64,000 nucleotides of DNA, from contig JADJCA010000012.1 of assembly GCA_016703425.1 (NCBI GenBank), positions 310,001-374,000 of the forward strand. The letters run 5' to 3'. This document shows positions 42,177 to 50,918 of this stretch, in pieces. Both the position numbers and the translations under genes were made by a program. Source of the stretch: Myxococcales bacterium (lineage in GTDB: Bacteria > Myxococcota_A > Polyangia > Polyangiales > Polyangiaceae). Within the stretch, counting starts at the first letter, position 1. Each line of letters begins with the position of its first letter. The notes below the pieces were generated by a model. The model did no database searches. It was not told where the DNA came from and saw nothing but the letters and a program-made list of their open reading frames with translations.

Positions 42177-42511
42177 CGGGCGAGGGCCTTCTACCAGGGG
42201 TTTCCGCTAGCGGCTACGTGATGCGAAGCGCCCGCTTCGGGGAGGCGCACGGGCGACGACGCGAGGGCAATCCACCATCGTCTTCGGCGCCGCGCAGGCG
42301 TCTCGCCGAGCGCAATTTTCCAGTGTGGCGCTGCACTGCATGTCGCTCGGAGCGTGGCACGGGCCACGCAGGTTCGTGGATACCGGGATGAAGCAGACAA
42401 GCGCCTACACATGCCTTGCGGCGCGAATCCCGGCCACTCGCACTTTCTTCGTCAAGGTCTGCGTCTCCTCGAACAGACAACTGGATCCCTCATCCACGAA
42501 AGTGCCGGTGC
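42177..42511. other. Divergent control region between porin operon and double-glycine-leader gene
   Basis: About 335 bases without a credible gene. It contains the inverted repeat and GG-N10-GC element at 42352-42370. I see no RNA gene and no long repeat. The last 60 bases before ATG 42512 hold no strong ribosome-binding site. Confidence 0.5.
42352..42370. promoter_or_regulatory. Inverted repeat overlapping a sigma-54-like -24/-12 element
   Basis: GCGTGGC-ACGG-GCCACGC is a perfect 7+7 bp inverted repeat. The same bases read TGGCACGGGCCACGCA, which has the GG-N10-GC spacing of sigma-54 promoters pointing to the gene at 42512, although the -12 box is ACGCA and not TTGCA. Either an operator or a weak sigma-54 promoter is possible. 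The start is 140 bases downstream, which is long. Confidence 0.3.
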
Positions 42512-43951
42512 ATGAAAGCAGTCGCGTTCCACTACCGCCAAGACACGGAAGCCACGACCCGAAAATCCTCGGAGGCGGAGGAACTCGACCTCGCTGCGCT
42601 CGAGCTCGTGCAGGGTGGCCTCGCCGTGCCCACCGGCGGTTCCGTTCGGGAGGAGCAGTCGCAGTACTCCTGGTTTGGAATGACGTACACGCAGACCCAT
42701 CGAACGGCGCACGACGCGGAAGGCAACGTCGTCGGCACCGAGTTGTACCGGCCCGGTAGCGTGTGGAGTGACACGACCGAGCGAACGTCTACCGGAACGC
42801 GAACGACCTATGACACGGGCGGCACAGGTCTCGCGGCGCAGCTCACAACCCAACACGACAACGACGGTCGCTTCGTTGGCGCCGGCGTCGACGCACGCGC
42901 CAACGTGAGCGTCGGCGACTTCAACGTCACCGGGAACCTCCGAGGCAACGTCGACGTCGGGCGGGATGAGCAGGGCAACCTCAGCCGCGTCGGCGCGGGG
43001 GTGCACGCCGACGCCGCTATCGCCCACGAGCCTACGGGCCTCGGCGTTCGCGTCGGCGCCAACGCGAACGTGACCGGTCAAGTGACGCGCGACGAAGGCG
43101 GCAACATCACGGGGCTCGACGCGCGGGGCACCGTCGCGGTGCCGCTCGATTTGGAGCACAACGGCGAGCGCCTCATCGGGATTAACCTCAAGGGGGCCGA
43201 GCTGGGCGCGAGGGTTCAGACCAACCCCGACGGCAGCTACGAAGCGAACGTCGACGCGAGGGTCACGAGCTTGGGCCGGTCTGTTGGCGGCGAGGGGCAC
43301 ATTCGCGGCGACGATACGTCGACCGACTTCGGCGCGAGCGCCAGCTACCATCGTCAACTGGCGGGCCCGTACGGCGCGCAATTTACGAGTCGAGCGGGCT
43401 TCGACGCGAGCCTCGGCGACAATCCGGAGCTTCGCCTCGGCGCTGACGCTCGCGCCACGATTTTCAATCGCGAGATCGCGGCGGGGTCCGTCGGCGTGAC
43501 CGTCGACGGGGATGGCCTTCGCACCGACGGCAACTTCCGGCACGTGGATGTGCCCAACATTGGCGACATCGACCTCTCGAAGATCCCGGTGCCGTCGCTG
43601 CCGGAGATCACCGTGCCGCCCGTTGGGCTGCCGGAGCAATTGCCGGACATTCGTTGGAACCCCACGGGCCTTCCGGGAAATCCCGCGAACGCGACCAACG
43701 ACGCGTTCCAGCCGGAGCCGTCCGGTGTCGTCGGCGTTCCCACGGAGCCGGTACCCACGCCGAGCGAGCCGAGTCCGTGGGAAGAGAGCGTTCCGACGCA
43801 AGCGCCAGCACCGGAAGCCAGCACTGCGCCCACGCCGGCGGAAGTGCAGGAGCAAGCGCCAGAGCCGGTGCCCGAGGCGCCGCAAGCGCAGCCCGAAGAA
43901 GCTCAGATGGCCGACGTCTACGAGCCCCAACCTTCGGAGGCCGTGGCGTAG
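42512..43951 (+). CDS. Large repeat protein with bacteriocin-type double-glycine leader
   Basis: 479 residues. The N-terminus MKAVAFHYRQDTEATTRKSS is followed by AEELDLAALELVQGG, which fits the double-glycine leader consensus (hydrophobic at -12, -7 and -4, Gly-Gly at -2/-1) with cleavage after about residue 40. The mature part has a long beta-repeat region of alternating Gly/Asp/Ala/Val (ANVSVGDFNVTGNLRGNVDV, VRVGANANVTGQVTRDEGG, GADARATIF). A Pro/Glu-rich C-terminal third follows (EPVPTPSEPSPWEESVPTQA). No Sec signal is present. Export would be by a peptidase-containing ABC transporter, none of which is in this window. No known family. The earlier in-frame residues are basic and non-leader-like. 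Confidence 0.75.
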   Translation: MKAVAFHYRQDTEATTRKSSEAEELDLAALELVQGGLAVPTGGSVREEQSQYSWFGMTYTQTHRTAHDAEGNVVGTELYRPGSVWSDTTERTSTGTRTTYDTGGTGLAAQLTTQHDNDGRFVGAGVDARANVSVGDFNVTGNLRGNVDVGRDEQGNLSRVGAGVHADAAIAHEPTGLGVRVGANANVTGQVTRDEGGNITGLDARGTVAVPLDLEHNGERLIGINLKGAELGARVQTNPDGSYEANVDARVTSLGRSVGGEGHIRGDDTSTDFGASASYHRQLAGPYGAQFTSRAGFDASLGDNPELRLGADARATIFNREIAAGSVGVTVDGDGLRTDGNFRHVDVPNIGDIDLSKIPVPSLPEITVPPVGLPEQLPDIRWNPTGLPGNPANATNDAFQPEPSGVVGVPTEPVPTPSEPSPWEESVPTQAPAPEASTAPTPAEVQEQAPEPVPEAPQAQPEEAQMADVYEPQPSEAVA

Positions 43952-44120
43952 CGAAGCGCTTCAGCCCAGCTTCTCGAGGAGCCGTCTCCGTCGATAGAGG
44001 CCGCGTCGGCCTCGCGAAAAGGCCTCGCAGTGCGGCTTACGCCCGGAAGTATTGCCGCCTCGGCGTGACGGAGACGCATCGTGCGTCGGACGAGTTCTAG
44101 GCTCCTTCCCGGAGGAGCCG

Positions 44121-45557
44121 ATGAAGACAATCTCGTGGCGAGCGCAAGCGTCCTTCTGGTTGTGGACCCTTGTCGTCGTGATCGGCTGCGGCGGCGAAGG
44201 ACGCGTGAAGGACCGCGATGCGGGGGCTGCCGACTTTGCGTCGCCAACGGGGTCACCGACCAACGAGGCACCCGCGCCGGGCTTCGGCGAGGGCGGCACC
44301 GTGGCTTCGTGCTCGGGCAATCAATCGACCACCATCCGCGGGCGTGTCTTCGACCCCGCGGGGCGCGTGCCGCTCTATGGCATCGCCGTGTATGCGCCGA
44401 GCGGCGCGCTGCCGCAGTTCACCGACGGCGCGTCGTGCGACCGATGCGAGACGCCCGTTCACGCTTATGCGAGCGCCCTCACGGACGAGGCGGGAGAGTT
44501 CGTCCTTTCCGGCTTGCCTGAGGTCTCGCAGGTGACGCTCGCCCTTCAAGCGGGTAAGTGGCTGCGCACCGTCAAGGTGTCGACGAAGCCCTGCCAAGAC
44601 AACACGATTCCGGACCGCACTGGCGGCGATGCAACGCTGCGTCTTCCGCGAAATCAGAAGGAGGGCCACGTTCCGAAGATCGCGCTCGTTCAGGGCGGAT
44701 GCGACGGCATGATGTGCGGCTTTCAGCGCTACGGCATCGACGCCGCGGAGTTCGAGGCGGCGCCGGCGCCGCAAGGCGGGCGCGTGCATCTGTACAACTA
44801 CGAGGAGTGGTCGGCGGCGAGTCGAGCGGACAGCTACTTCCGCCTGCTGGGCGATCTCTCCTTGATGAAGAGCTACGACCTCATCTTTCTCGCGTGCTGG
44901 TGCCGCAACGCGCGCCGCGACACGACGCCGACGCTGCAACCGGTGCTCGATGCTGCAGGGGATCGCATCGTCCAGTATCTCGATGCCGGCGGGCGACTCT
45001 TCGCGACGCACTTCCATCACGCATGGTTCTCCGGGGGACCATCGACGCTGAAGAAGCTTGCCGATTGGAGCCGCGTCGACAACGCCGATGAAACGCTTAG
45101 CGCCTCGCGGATTGAAACGAGCTTCCCGAAGGGCAAGGCGCTCGCCAAGTGGCTGAGCCTTCAGGGCCGCCTGCTGCCATCGACCACCGACCGCGTGACC
45201 TTTGGCACCTTCAGCGATGTCGGCAATGTGAATGCCGATGCGACCCGTTGGGTGTACACGGAGCCCGCGAACGATCAGCTGAACAAGCTCTCGGTCCTGT
45301 TGTTCACAGCGAACGCGCCCGTTGGGGCGAAGGCGGCGGAGCAGTGTGGTCGCGCCGTGTTCACCGACAGCCACGTGGCGTCGCACCTCGGGCAAGTCGC
45401 GTCGCCTACGGGCGGCATCGCGTTCGATTGCGCCCAGAACGCGACGGGCACCGAACCTTCAAACGACGAACGGGCCCTCGAGTTCATGTTCTTCGACTTC
45501 GCATCGTGCATCGTGCCCGACTCGGTCGCGCCAAAGCCGCCGCCGGTCATCAAGTGA
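44121..45557 (+). CDS. Lipoprotein with carboxypeptidase-regulatory-like domain, full-length paralogue
   Basis: 478 residues from ATG 44121, with GGAGG at 44111-44115. Lipobox VVVIGC, a short linker, then a regulatory-like beta domain (TIRGRVFDPAGRVPLYGIAV, CDRCETPVHAYASAL, EFVLSGLPEVSQVTLALQAG). A CDGMMCGF segment follows, then the amidotransferase-like C-terminal half (SYDLIFLACWC, AGGRLFATHFHHAWF, NAPVGAKAAEQCGR, RALEFMFFDFASC). The last 190 residues are closely alike to the gene at 2-574, and the layout also matches 581-1846. Catalytic competence is unclear. Likely surface-exposed; role unknown. Confidence 0.87.
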   Translation: MKTISWRAQASFWLWTLVVVIGCGGEGRVKDRDAGAADFASPTGSPTNEAPAPGFGEGGTVASCSGNQSTTIRGRVFDPAGRVPLYGIAVYAPSGALPQFTDGASCDRCETPVHAYASALTDEAGEFVLSGLPEVSQVTLALQAGKWLRTVKVSTKPCQDNTIPDRTGGDATLRLPRNQKEGHVPKIALVQGGCDGMMCGFQRYGIDAAEFEAAPAPQGGRVHLYNYEEWSAASRADSYFRLLGDLSLMKSYDLIFLACWCRNARRDTTPTLQPVLDAAGDRIVQYLDAGGRLFATHFHHAWFSGGPSTLKKLADWSRVDNADETLSASRIETSFPKGKALAKWLSLQGRLLPSTTDRVTFGTFSDVGNVNADATRWVYTEPANDQLNKLSVLLFTANAPVGAKAAEQCGRAVFTDSHVASHLGQVASPTGGIAFDCAQNATGTEPSNDERALEFMFFDFASCIVPDSVAPKPPPVIK

Positions 45558-45636
45558 GAAGGCCAGCGACCTCGCTCACCTTGGTCCGCCGAAAGTCGAA
45601 AGAGACGAGCCGGGGCGCCGGCAGGAGCAAAGAATC

Positions 45637-45735
45637 ATGCCCAAGCGCTGTTGCATGACTGGACGCTCGAGGCGCCCTCGCGGCGGCCGCGCAAGCGGGC
45701 GAGCGGCGTCACGCTTGTGGCTGGACGTCTCCTAG
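45637..45735 (+). CDS. Possible 32-residue basic peptide
   Basis: ATG 45637 is preceded by AGGAG at 45623-45627 with 9-nt spacing. The frame encodes MPKRCCMTGRSRRPRGGRAS and a short tail ending LWLDVS before TAG at 45735. The product would be Arg-rich with two adjacent Cys. It is the only candidate in the 174-base gap after the lipoprotein and slightly overlaps the stop of the minus-strand gene. There is no homologue I recognise, so it may be chance. Confidence 0.2.
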   Translation: MPKRCCMTGRSRRPRGGRASGRAASRLWLDVS

Positions 45736-46082
45736 CAATCGCACGGGATCTTCGGCGCCGTCCCACCGCTGCAGGCCGCGGCCTTGTAGTCCTTGAGGCA
45801 CGTCTCGAGTTCGTCGTCGGTGCATACCGAGCTCTTGCTCACGTCGGAGCCGTATTTCTTCGACGCCTCCGCCTTCGTCTTGCTGGTGCACTCGTCGACG
45901 CCGCCGGGGAATGCGGCCGTGAAGCTCGTCGGCGCGCACTCCTTGAGCTTCTCGCAGATGACCGGCGTCGATTGATCGAGCACCTCCTGCACCGATGGCC
46001 TCCCGGCGCACGCCGCGGTGACGGAGGACAGAACGACTACGAGGGAGGCCGTGCGTGTGAGGTGCGAGCGCATGGTCGACAT
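45732..46082 (-). CDS. Small Cys-rich lipoprotein
   Basis: 116 residues. The signal peptide ends in lipobox SSVTAAC. The mature part has about eight Cys (VICEKLKECAPTSF, DECTSKTK, VCTDDELETCLKDYKAAACS, PCDC) and Lys/Asp-rich helices, a composition typical of small disulfide-stabilised periplasmic proteins of Sorangiineae. Function unknown. It lies downstream of cydB on the same strand after a 59-base gap and could be the last gene of that operon. Confidence 0.75.
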   Translation of the reverse strand: MSTMRSHLTRTASLVVVLSSVTAACAGRPSVQEVLDQSTPVICEKLKECAPTSFTAAFPGGVDECTSKTKAEASKKYGSDVSKSSVCTDDELETCLKDYKAAACSGGTAPKIPCDC

Positions 46083-46141
46083 CCCTATCAGCAGCTCGCG
46101 CAGGCCGCCACGGCGCGGTGCGCGCTGCCGGTTGCCGCCCC

Positions 46142-47146
46142 TCAGTGCGCGCGCCGTGCGAAGAGGCGGTAGAGAAACACCAGCGAAGGCGCCAAGAGAA
46201 GCGTTCCACCGGCCAAGATCGGGACCACCGCCGCGAGCGTCTCAGGGCGCGTGCCCGCGTCGTGAATCGATACGGCGCCGAGCACCAGGTCACCGCGCAT
46301 GGCCGCGCCCCAGCCGAGCACCACGAGGCCGACTTGGAGGGCGACGAACACGCGGGCCCACGTGACGCGGTCCAGGATGAGCGTGAGCGTCGCTCCGAGC
46401 GCGAAGGCCGCGGTGCCGAGTTGTAGCGGCCAGAACACGGCGCTCTCACCAAGCCTCGCCCGCAAGAGCGGGGCCTCGCTTTCCGCAAGGAGAAACACGG
46501 TGAGCGCCAGCACGCCAGCGGCGAGCTCCGCCGCCAGTGCGTACCTCCGGAAGTCGCGACGCAGCGCGTCGTCGTCGCACTCGCACGCGAGGTAAACGGC
46601 CGCGAGGAGCGCGAAGAGCGCGAGCGCGAAGAGGCCCGTCAAGACGGCGAAGGTCGTGAAGACGTCACCCAGCGGCATCGCTTGCGCCCTCACGGCGGCG
46701 GTGGCCTGGGGCACGCGCCCGGCGCTCATGCCTGCGAGCGTGATGCCCAAGAACACCGGCGTGAAGACGCTGGCCCACGCGAAGAGCTGACCCCACGACG
46801 CGCGCGTTCGGTCGGCCAGGGGGCCGAGCCCGTAAGAGCGAAACACGAACGAGGTCCCGCGAAACACGATGCCGAAGAGGGCGAGCACGAGGGGCACGTG
46901 AAACGCCACGCCGAGAGTCGCGAACGCGCGCGGGAAGGCGCTGAAGAGCATCACGATGACGAAGATGAGCCAAACGTGGTTCGCCTCCCACAACGGGCCG
47001 ATGGCGTGCTCTACGAGCGCGCGTTGCGCGGCGCGCCTGGGGCCCCGCGCCACGAGGTGCCAGAAGCCCGCTCCGAAGTCGGCCCCGCCGCTTAGCGTGT
47101 AGGCGACGAGGCCGATGCCCATGATGGCGTAGACGAGCTCAACCAT
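46142..47146 (-). CDS. cydB: Cytochrome bd ubiquinol oxidase subunit II
   Basis: 334 residues with eight or nine hydrophobic helices. The N-terminus MVELVYAIMGIGLVAYTLSG, then GADFGAGFWHL and GPLWEANHVWLIFVIVMLFS, are the CydB signature. The start ATG 47146 overlaps the end of cydA by 8 bases, showing coupled translation; longer in-frame starts lie inside cydA. With CydA it forms the bd-type quinol oxidase in the inner membrane, reducing oxygen without pumping protons and supporting growth at low oxygen. Confidence 0.95.
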   Translation of the reverse strand: MVELVYAIMGIGLVAYTLSGGADFGAGFWHLVARGPRRAAQRALVEHAIGPLWEANHVWLIFVIVMLFSAFPRAFATLGVAFHVPLVLALFGIVFRGTSFVFRSYGLGPLADRTRASWGQLFAWASVFTPVFLGITLAGMSAGRVPQATAAVRAQAMPLGDVFTTFAVLTGLFALALFALLAAVYLACECDDDALRRDFRRYALAAELAAGVLALTVFLLAESEAPLLRARLGESAVFWPLQLGTAAFALGATLTLILDRVTWARVFVALQVGLVVLGWGAAMRGDLVLGAVSIHDAGTRPETLAAVVPILAGGTLLLAPSLVFLYRLFARRAH

Positions 47147-48476
47147 GGGTCGCGCCTGGCGCCGCCTTGGCGTTAGGGTCCGCGTCGACCGGCGCGGCAA
47201 AGACGTGGGCGCGCAAGAGCGTGATGACGACGCCCGCGAGAAGGATGTAGAGCGCAGTGAAGGCGGCGAGGTGGAGCGTGAGGCCCGTCACCGGCGTCAC
47301 CGCGTCTCTTGTCCGCAGGAACGAGTGAATGACCCAAGGCTGCCGGCCTACCTCGGTGACGGTCCAACCCGCCTCGACGGCGATGACGCCGAGCGGCGTC
47401 GCGAAGAACGCGAGCCTTAGGAAGCGGCGGCTCTTCCAGAAGCCGCCCCGGCGTAGCCAGAGCCACGCGCCAAGGGCGACGACGCCGAGCATCGCCGTAC
47501 CCGCGAAGACCATCACTTGAAATGCCGTGTGCGTCGGCGCGACGGGGGGCCACTCGTCTCGGGGGAAGGCGTGGAGGCCTCGGACCTCGGCCTTCGGATC
47601 GGCGAACGCGAGGATGCTGAGGCCGTAGGGGATCTCGATGGCGTAGGCGAGCTCACCCTTGGCCTCGTCGGGGAAACCGCCGATGGCGAGGGGCGCGGGA
47701 CTCTTGGTCTCAAAGAGTCCCTCCATCGCCGCGAGCTTGATGGGCTGATGCTGGGCGACGTGTTTCGCGGAGAGATCGCCGGTCAAGAGCTGTAGCGGCA
47801 TCGTTGCGGCAAGCACGGCAAACGCGATCTTTGCCGCCGCCAAGTGAAACCTCGACTCGCCGCGGAGGAGTCCCCAAGAGTGGATGCCGAGCACCGCGAT
47901 GGCCACGCTCGCATACGCCGCGAGCACCATATGGAGGGCCTGCGACGGGAACGCGGGGCTAAAGAACGCGCGAACCAAGTCAATGTGGGCGATGCGGCCG
48001 TCTTCGAAGGTGACGCCGCTCGGGGTGTTCATCCACGCGTTGACGGCGACGACAAAGACGCCGCTGAGGACGCCGGAAACGGCGACCAAGACGCCAGAGA
48101 GCAGATGGAGGCGCGGGCTGAGCTTGTCCCACCCGTAGAGGTAGACGCCGAGGAAGATGGCCTCGAGGAAGAACGCGAAGCCCTCGAGGCTGAAGGGCAT
48201 CCCAACGACGGGCCCGGCGTGCTCCATGAACGTTGGCCACAGGAGGCCGAGCTCGAAGCTCAAGACGGTGCCGCTCACGGCTCCGACCGCGAAGAGGATC
48301 GCCGTGCCGCGAGCCCACCGCTTCGCGAGCTCGAGGTAGAGGGGGTCCTTCGTTCGAAGGTGCAGCCACTCGGCGATGGCCATCAAGAGCGGCATCGCCA
48401 TGCCGACGATGGCGAAGACGATGTGAAAGCCCAACGAGAGGGCCATCTGAAGCCGCGCCGCGAGTAGATCGCTCAT
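47139..48476 (-). CDS. cydA: Cytochrome bd ubiquinol oxidase subunit I
   Basis: 445 residues. The haem-binding and quinol-site segments are present: LGFHIVFAIVGMAMPLLM (His18 haem ligand), FMEHAGPVVGMPFSLEGFAF, SQALHMVLAAYASVAI (second His ligand) and GRQPWVIHSFLRT. The periplasmic Q-loop is short, as in the cyanide-insensitive (CIO) type and unlike the long E. coli form. It is the first gene of cydAB. It stands between two alpha-glucan loci, but a functional link to them is not evident. Confidence 0.96.
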   Translation of the reverse strand: MSDLLAARLQMALSLGFHIVFAIVGMAMPLLMAIAEWLHLRTKDPLYLELAKRWARGTAILFAVGAVSGTVLSFELGLLWPTFMEHAGPVVGMPFSLEGFAFFLEAIFLGVYLYGWDKLSPRLHLLSGVLVAVSGVLSGVFVVAVNAWMNTPSGVTFEDGRIAHIDLVRAFFSPAFPSQALHMVLAAYASVAIAVLGIHSWGLLRGESRFHLAAAKIAFAVLAATMPLQLLTGDLSAKHVAQHQPIKLAAMEGLFETKSPAPLAIGGFPDEAKGELAYAIEIPYGLSILAFADPKAEVRGLHAFPRDEWPPVAPTHTAFQVMVFAGTAMLGVVALGAWLWLRRGGFWKSRRFLRLAFFATPLGVIAVEAGWTVTEVGRQPWVIHSFLRTRDAVTPVTGLTLHLAAFTALYILLAGVVITLLRAHVFAAPVDADPNAKAAPGATHG

Positions 48477-48581
48477 GACAGAGGGGCCTTGCCGACCGAT
48501 GACGAAGATGGGGCCAAAGGACGGCGGTGCACAGCCGATTCGACGCTATCGGTAGCGAGAACGAGTCGAGGCGCCGGCGCT

Positions 48582-50918
48582 TCAGGGAGCCCGCGTGGCG
48601 TAGATGGCGGCGCCGCGAGCCGGGGTCGCCACCGTAAGCGCGCCGGCGGATACCGTCACGTCGGCGCCGCCGAGCCAATCGTGGAAGACCGTGCCATCGG
48701 GCAGCGACAACGACACAGGTATCGTCACGGTCTTCGTCCTGCCGCTCTTCGAGAGGACCACGAAGGCAACCTCGGCGCCCACCTCGCGCGAAAAGACGAG
48801 CCAGTCGTCCTCCGCGACGAGCTTGCGGTACGTCCCGCGGCGCAAGGGCAAGAGCGCCGTCTTCGCGCGGCCGAGCTTCTTGGTGAAGGCGAGCGTCGCC
48901 TTCTCGTCGACCGAGAGCGTAGCCTCATCGCGGAAGAACACGCGGTTGTTGGGGTCGGCGCCGCCCCACTGGCCGTATTCGTCGCCGTAGTAGAGGAGCG
49001 GCACACCGGGGATCGTGTAGAGCCACGCGAGCGCGAGTCTATGACGCGCATAAGGGTCGACGGTCGTTGGTGCCGCGACGACGCTGTCCCACTTCGCTTC
49101 GGGGATGCCTCGAGACGCGGGCGCCGCATAGGTCGCGTAGGTGACGAAGCGAGGCGTGTCGTGGCTGCCGATAAACGGCGTCATGAGCGCGCCGGGCGGA
49201 TACGACGACAGGCTCGCGCGGAGCCAATAGTCGGCGTGGCCGAGGCCTCGGTCGTCCCACGCGAACGTTCGATAGGCGGCGGCGTGGTAGAGGACGAAGT
49301 CGAACTGACCGTCGAGCCCCGTGGGGCCGACGTACCGGGCGATGGTGCCGTAGTCGTTGTCGTTGCCGGGGCACCCGGGCGGCGAGCAGTCGCTCCAGCC
49401 CATGGCCGTCTCGCCGGTGAGGAAGAGCTTGGTGCCGCTCGCCTCGAACTCGTCGTGGAGGCCTTTCGTCAGGTTGACGATGGCTGTATCTTCCACATGC
49501 TTGACCGCGTCGATGCGGAGGCCGTCGAGGTCGAAGGCGTCGACCCAGTAAATGGCGTCGGACACGAATTGGTCAGAGATTTTCGGTTTGTTCCAGTCGA
49601 CGTCAGGCAAATAGGGGGCGAAGAGGCAATCGAGGCGGTGCCCGGTCCAGTCGCAGCCGCCGCTGCCGCAAGTGCAACCGGTGCGGAACCAGTCGGGGTG
49701 CGCCTTGAAGAGCTCGTGATCTTGGTGCACGTGGTTGACCACGAAGTCCATCACCACGCGGATGCCGCGCGCATGGGCCGCACGAACGAGCTCGCGGAGC
49801 GCGGCGGCGCCGCCGAGCCGCGCGTCGACCTCGCGCGCCATGGTGGGCCAATAGCCGTGATAGGCGGTGACGTCGTGGACGCCGTCGTCGGCCTTGTGGG
49901 CTCCGGCGGCGTTCTCATGGAACGGCGAGAACCAGAGCGTGCGGACGCCGAGCTCGTCCAGGGCACCCGACGCGACGACAGCCTTCGCGCCTTGGAGGTC
50001 GCCGCCCTGAAAGCGCGCCCGTGCGTCGACGGACGCCGGCACCGGCACGTCGTTGGCGGTCGTGCCGTTCTTCAGCCGATCGTTCATCGCCATGTAGAGG
50101 GTGCCGTCCCGCGGGTCGAAGGCCTCCGCTTCGATCCAGAAGACCAAGCGCAAGCGGTCGGCGGCGGCGCCGCTCGCGTCCTTGGCCTCGACGAAAGCCG
50201 TGTATTTGCCGTCCTTCAGCGCCGCCGCTCCGAGCGACACGGTGCCTTTGCCGTCGCTCTTCGCCGTGAGACCAGAAGCTGGCGCGCCGTCGTGCTCGAG
50301 CGAGACCTTGAGCGAGCCTTCGTCAAGTAGAGGGCCGCCGAGGCCGGGACGAAACGCGATCTGCGCGGCGTAGGTGCCGGCGCCGAGGGACGGGCGCTCA
50401 GCCTTGCTGGCGAGCACCGCCAGGGAAGGGAGCTTGCAGTCGCGAACGACGACGGCCGAGTTGTCGACGCCACCGACGTACTTTCGTCGACGCGCGGCCG
50501 GGTCGAGCGCCAGGGTGCCGTCGGTGATGAGCTTGTAGGCGTGGAGACCTGGCGACAGCGCGACCTTGGCTTCGTAGGCGCCCGTCCCGTCGGGGCCGGC
50601 CAGCGCAACGCCGGGGTTCGCGAAACCGTTCCAATCGCCAGTCACGTCGACGTGGAAGTAGGTCTTGCCGGGAGGCGGCGTGAAGCGGAAGGTCGTCGTG
50701 CAGGGCCCATCGCCTGGCGTCACATCCGGCGTGGCTGCGTCAGTGGTCGCCGTCGTGTCGGCCTGCGCGTCTCGCGGACCCGAGAGCGCCGGCGGCTCGT
50801 AAGCGCCACCTCCCGTATCGCCGCAAGCGGCGAGGACGCACGCGAGCGCAAGCAGCGCGACACCAAGATTCCTTCCGAACGAGCGCATCCCAAGAGGACG
50901 CTTGGTCGTGTGCTTCAT
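48582..50918 (-). CDS. Alpha-amylase family (GH13) lipoprotein with N-terminal CBM48-like domain
   Basis: 778 residues. Signal peptide MKHTTKRPLGMRSFGRNLGV leads to lipobox CVLAAC, followed by an Asp/Ala/Thr linker. A CBM48/isoamylase-N-type beta domain (TTFRFTPPPGKTYFHVDVTG, GLHAYKLITDGTLAL) precedes the GH13 barrel: nucleophile Asp in LDGLRIDAVKHVED (about 468), acid/base Glu in FLTGETAMG (about 502), Asp in IGSHDTPRF (about 584). A CTCGSGGC insert near DFVVNHVHQDHELF probably forms disulfides or binds metal. ATG 50918 overlaps the glucoamylase stop as ATGA, so the two starch enzymes are translated together. Confidence 0.93.
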   Translation of the reverse strand: MKHTTKRPLGMRSFGRNLGVALLALACVLAACGDTGGGAYEPPALSGPRDAQADTTATTDAATPDVTPGDGPCTTTFRFTPPPGKTYFHVDVTGDWNGFANPGVALAGPDGTGAYEAKVALSPGLHAYKLITDGTLALDPAARRRKYVGGVDNSAVVVRDCKLPSLAVLASKAERPSLGAGTYAAQIAFRPGLGGPLLDEGSLKVSLEHDGAPASGLTAKSDGKGTVSLGAAALKDGKYTAFVEAKDASGAAADRLRLVFWIEAEAFDPRDGTLYMAMNDRLKNGTTANDVPVPASVDARARFQGGDLQGAKAVVASGALDELGVRTLWFSPFHENAAGAHKADDGVHDVTAYHGYWPTMAREVDARLGGAAALRELVRAAHARGIRVVMDFVVNHVHQDHELFKAHPDWFRTGCTCGSGGCDWTGHRLDCLFAPYLPDVDWNKPKISDQFVSDAIYWVDAFDLDGLRIDAVKHVEDTAIVNLTKGLHDEFEASGTKLFLTGETAMGWSDCSPPGCPGNDNDYGTIARYVGPTGLDGQFDFVLYHAAAYRTFAWDDRGLGHADYWLRASLSSYPPGALMTPFIGSHDTPRFVTYATYAAPASRGIPEAKWDSVVAAPTTVDPYARHRLALAWLYTIPGVPLLYYGDEYGQWGGADPNNRVFFRDEATLSVDEKATLAFTKKLGRAKTALLPLRRGTYRKLVAEDDWLVFSREVGAEVAFVVLSKSGRTKTVTIPVSLSLPDGTVFHDWLGGADVTVSAGALTVATPARGAAIYATRAP

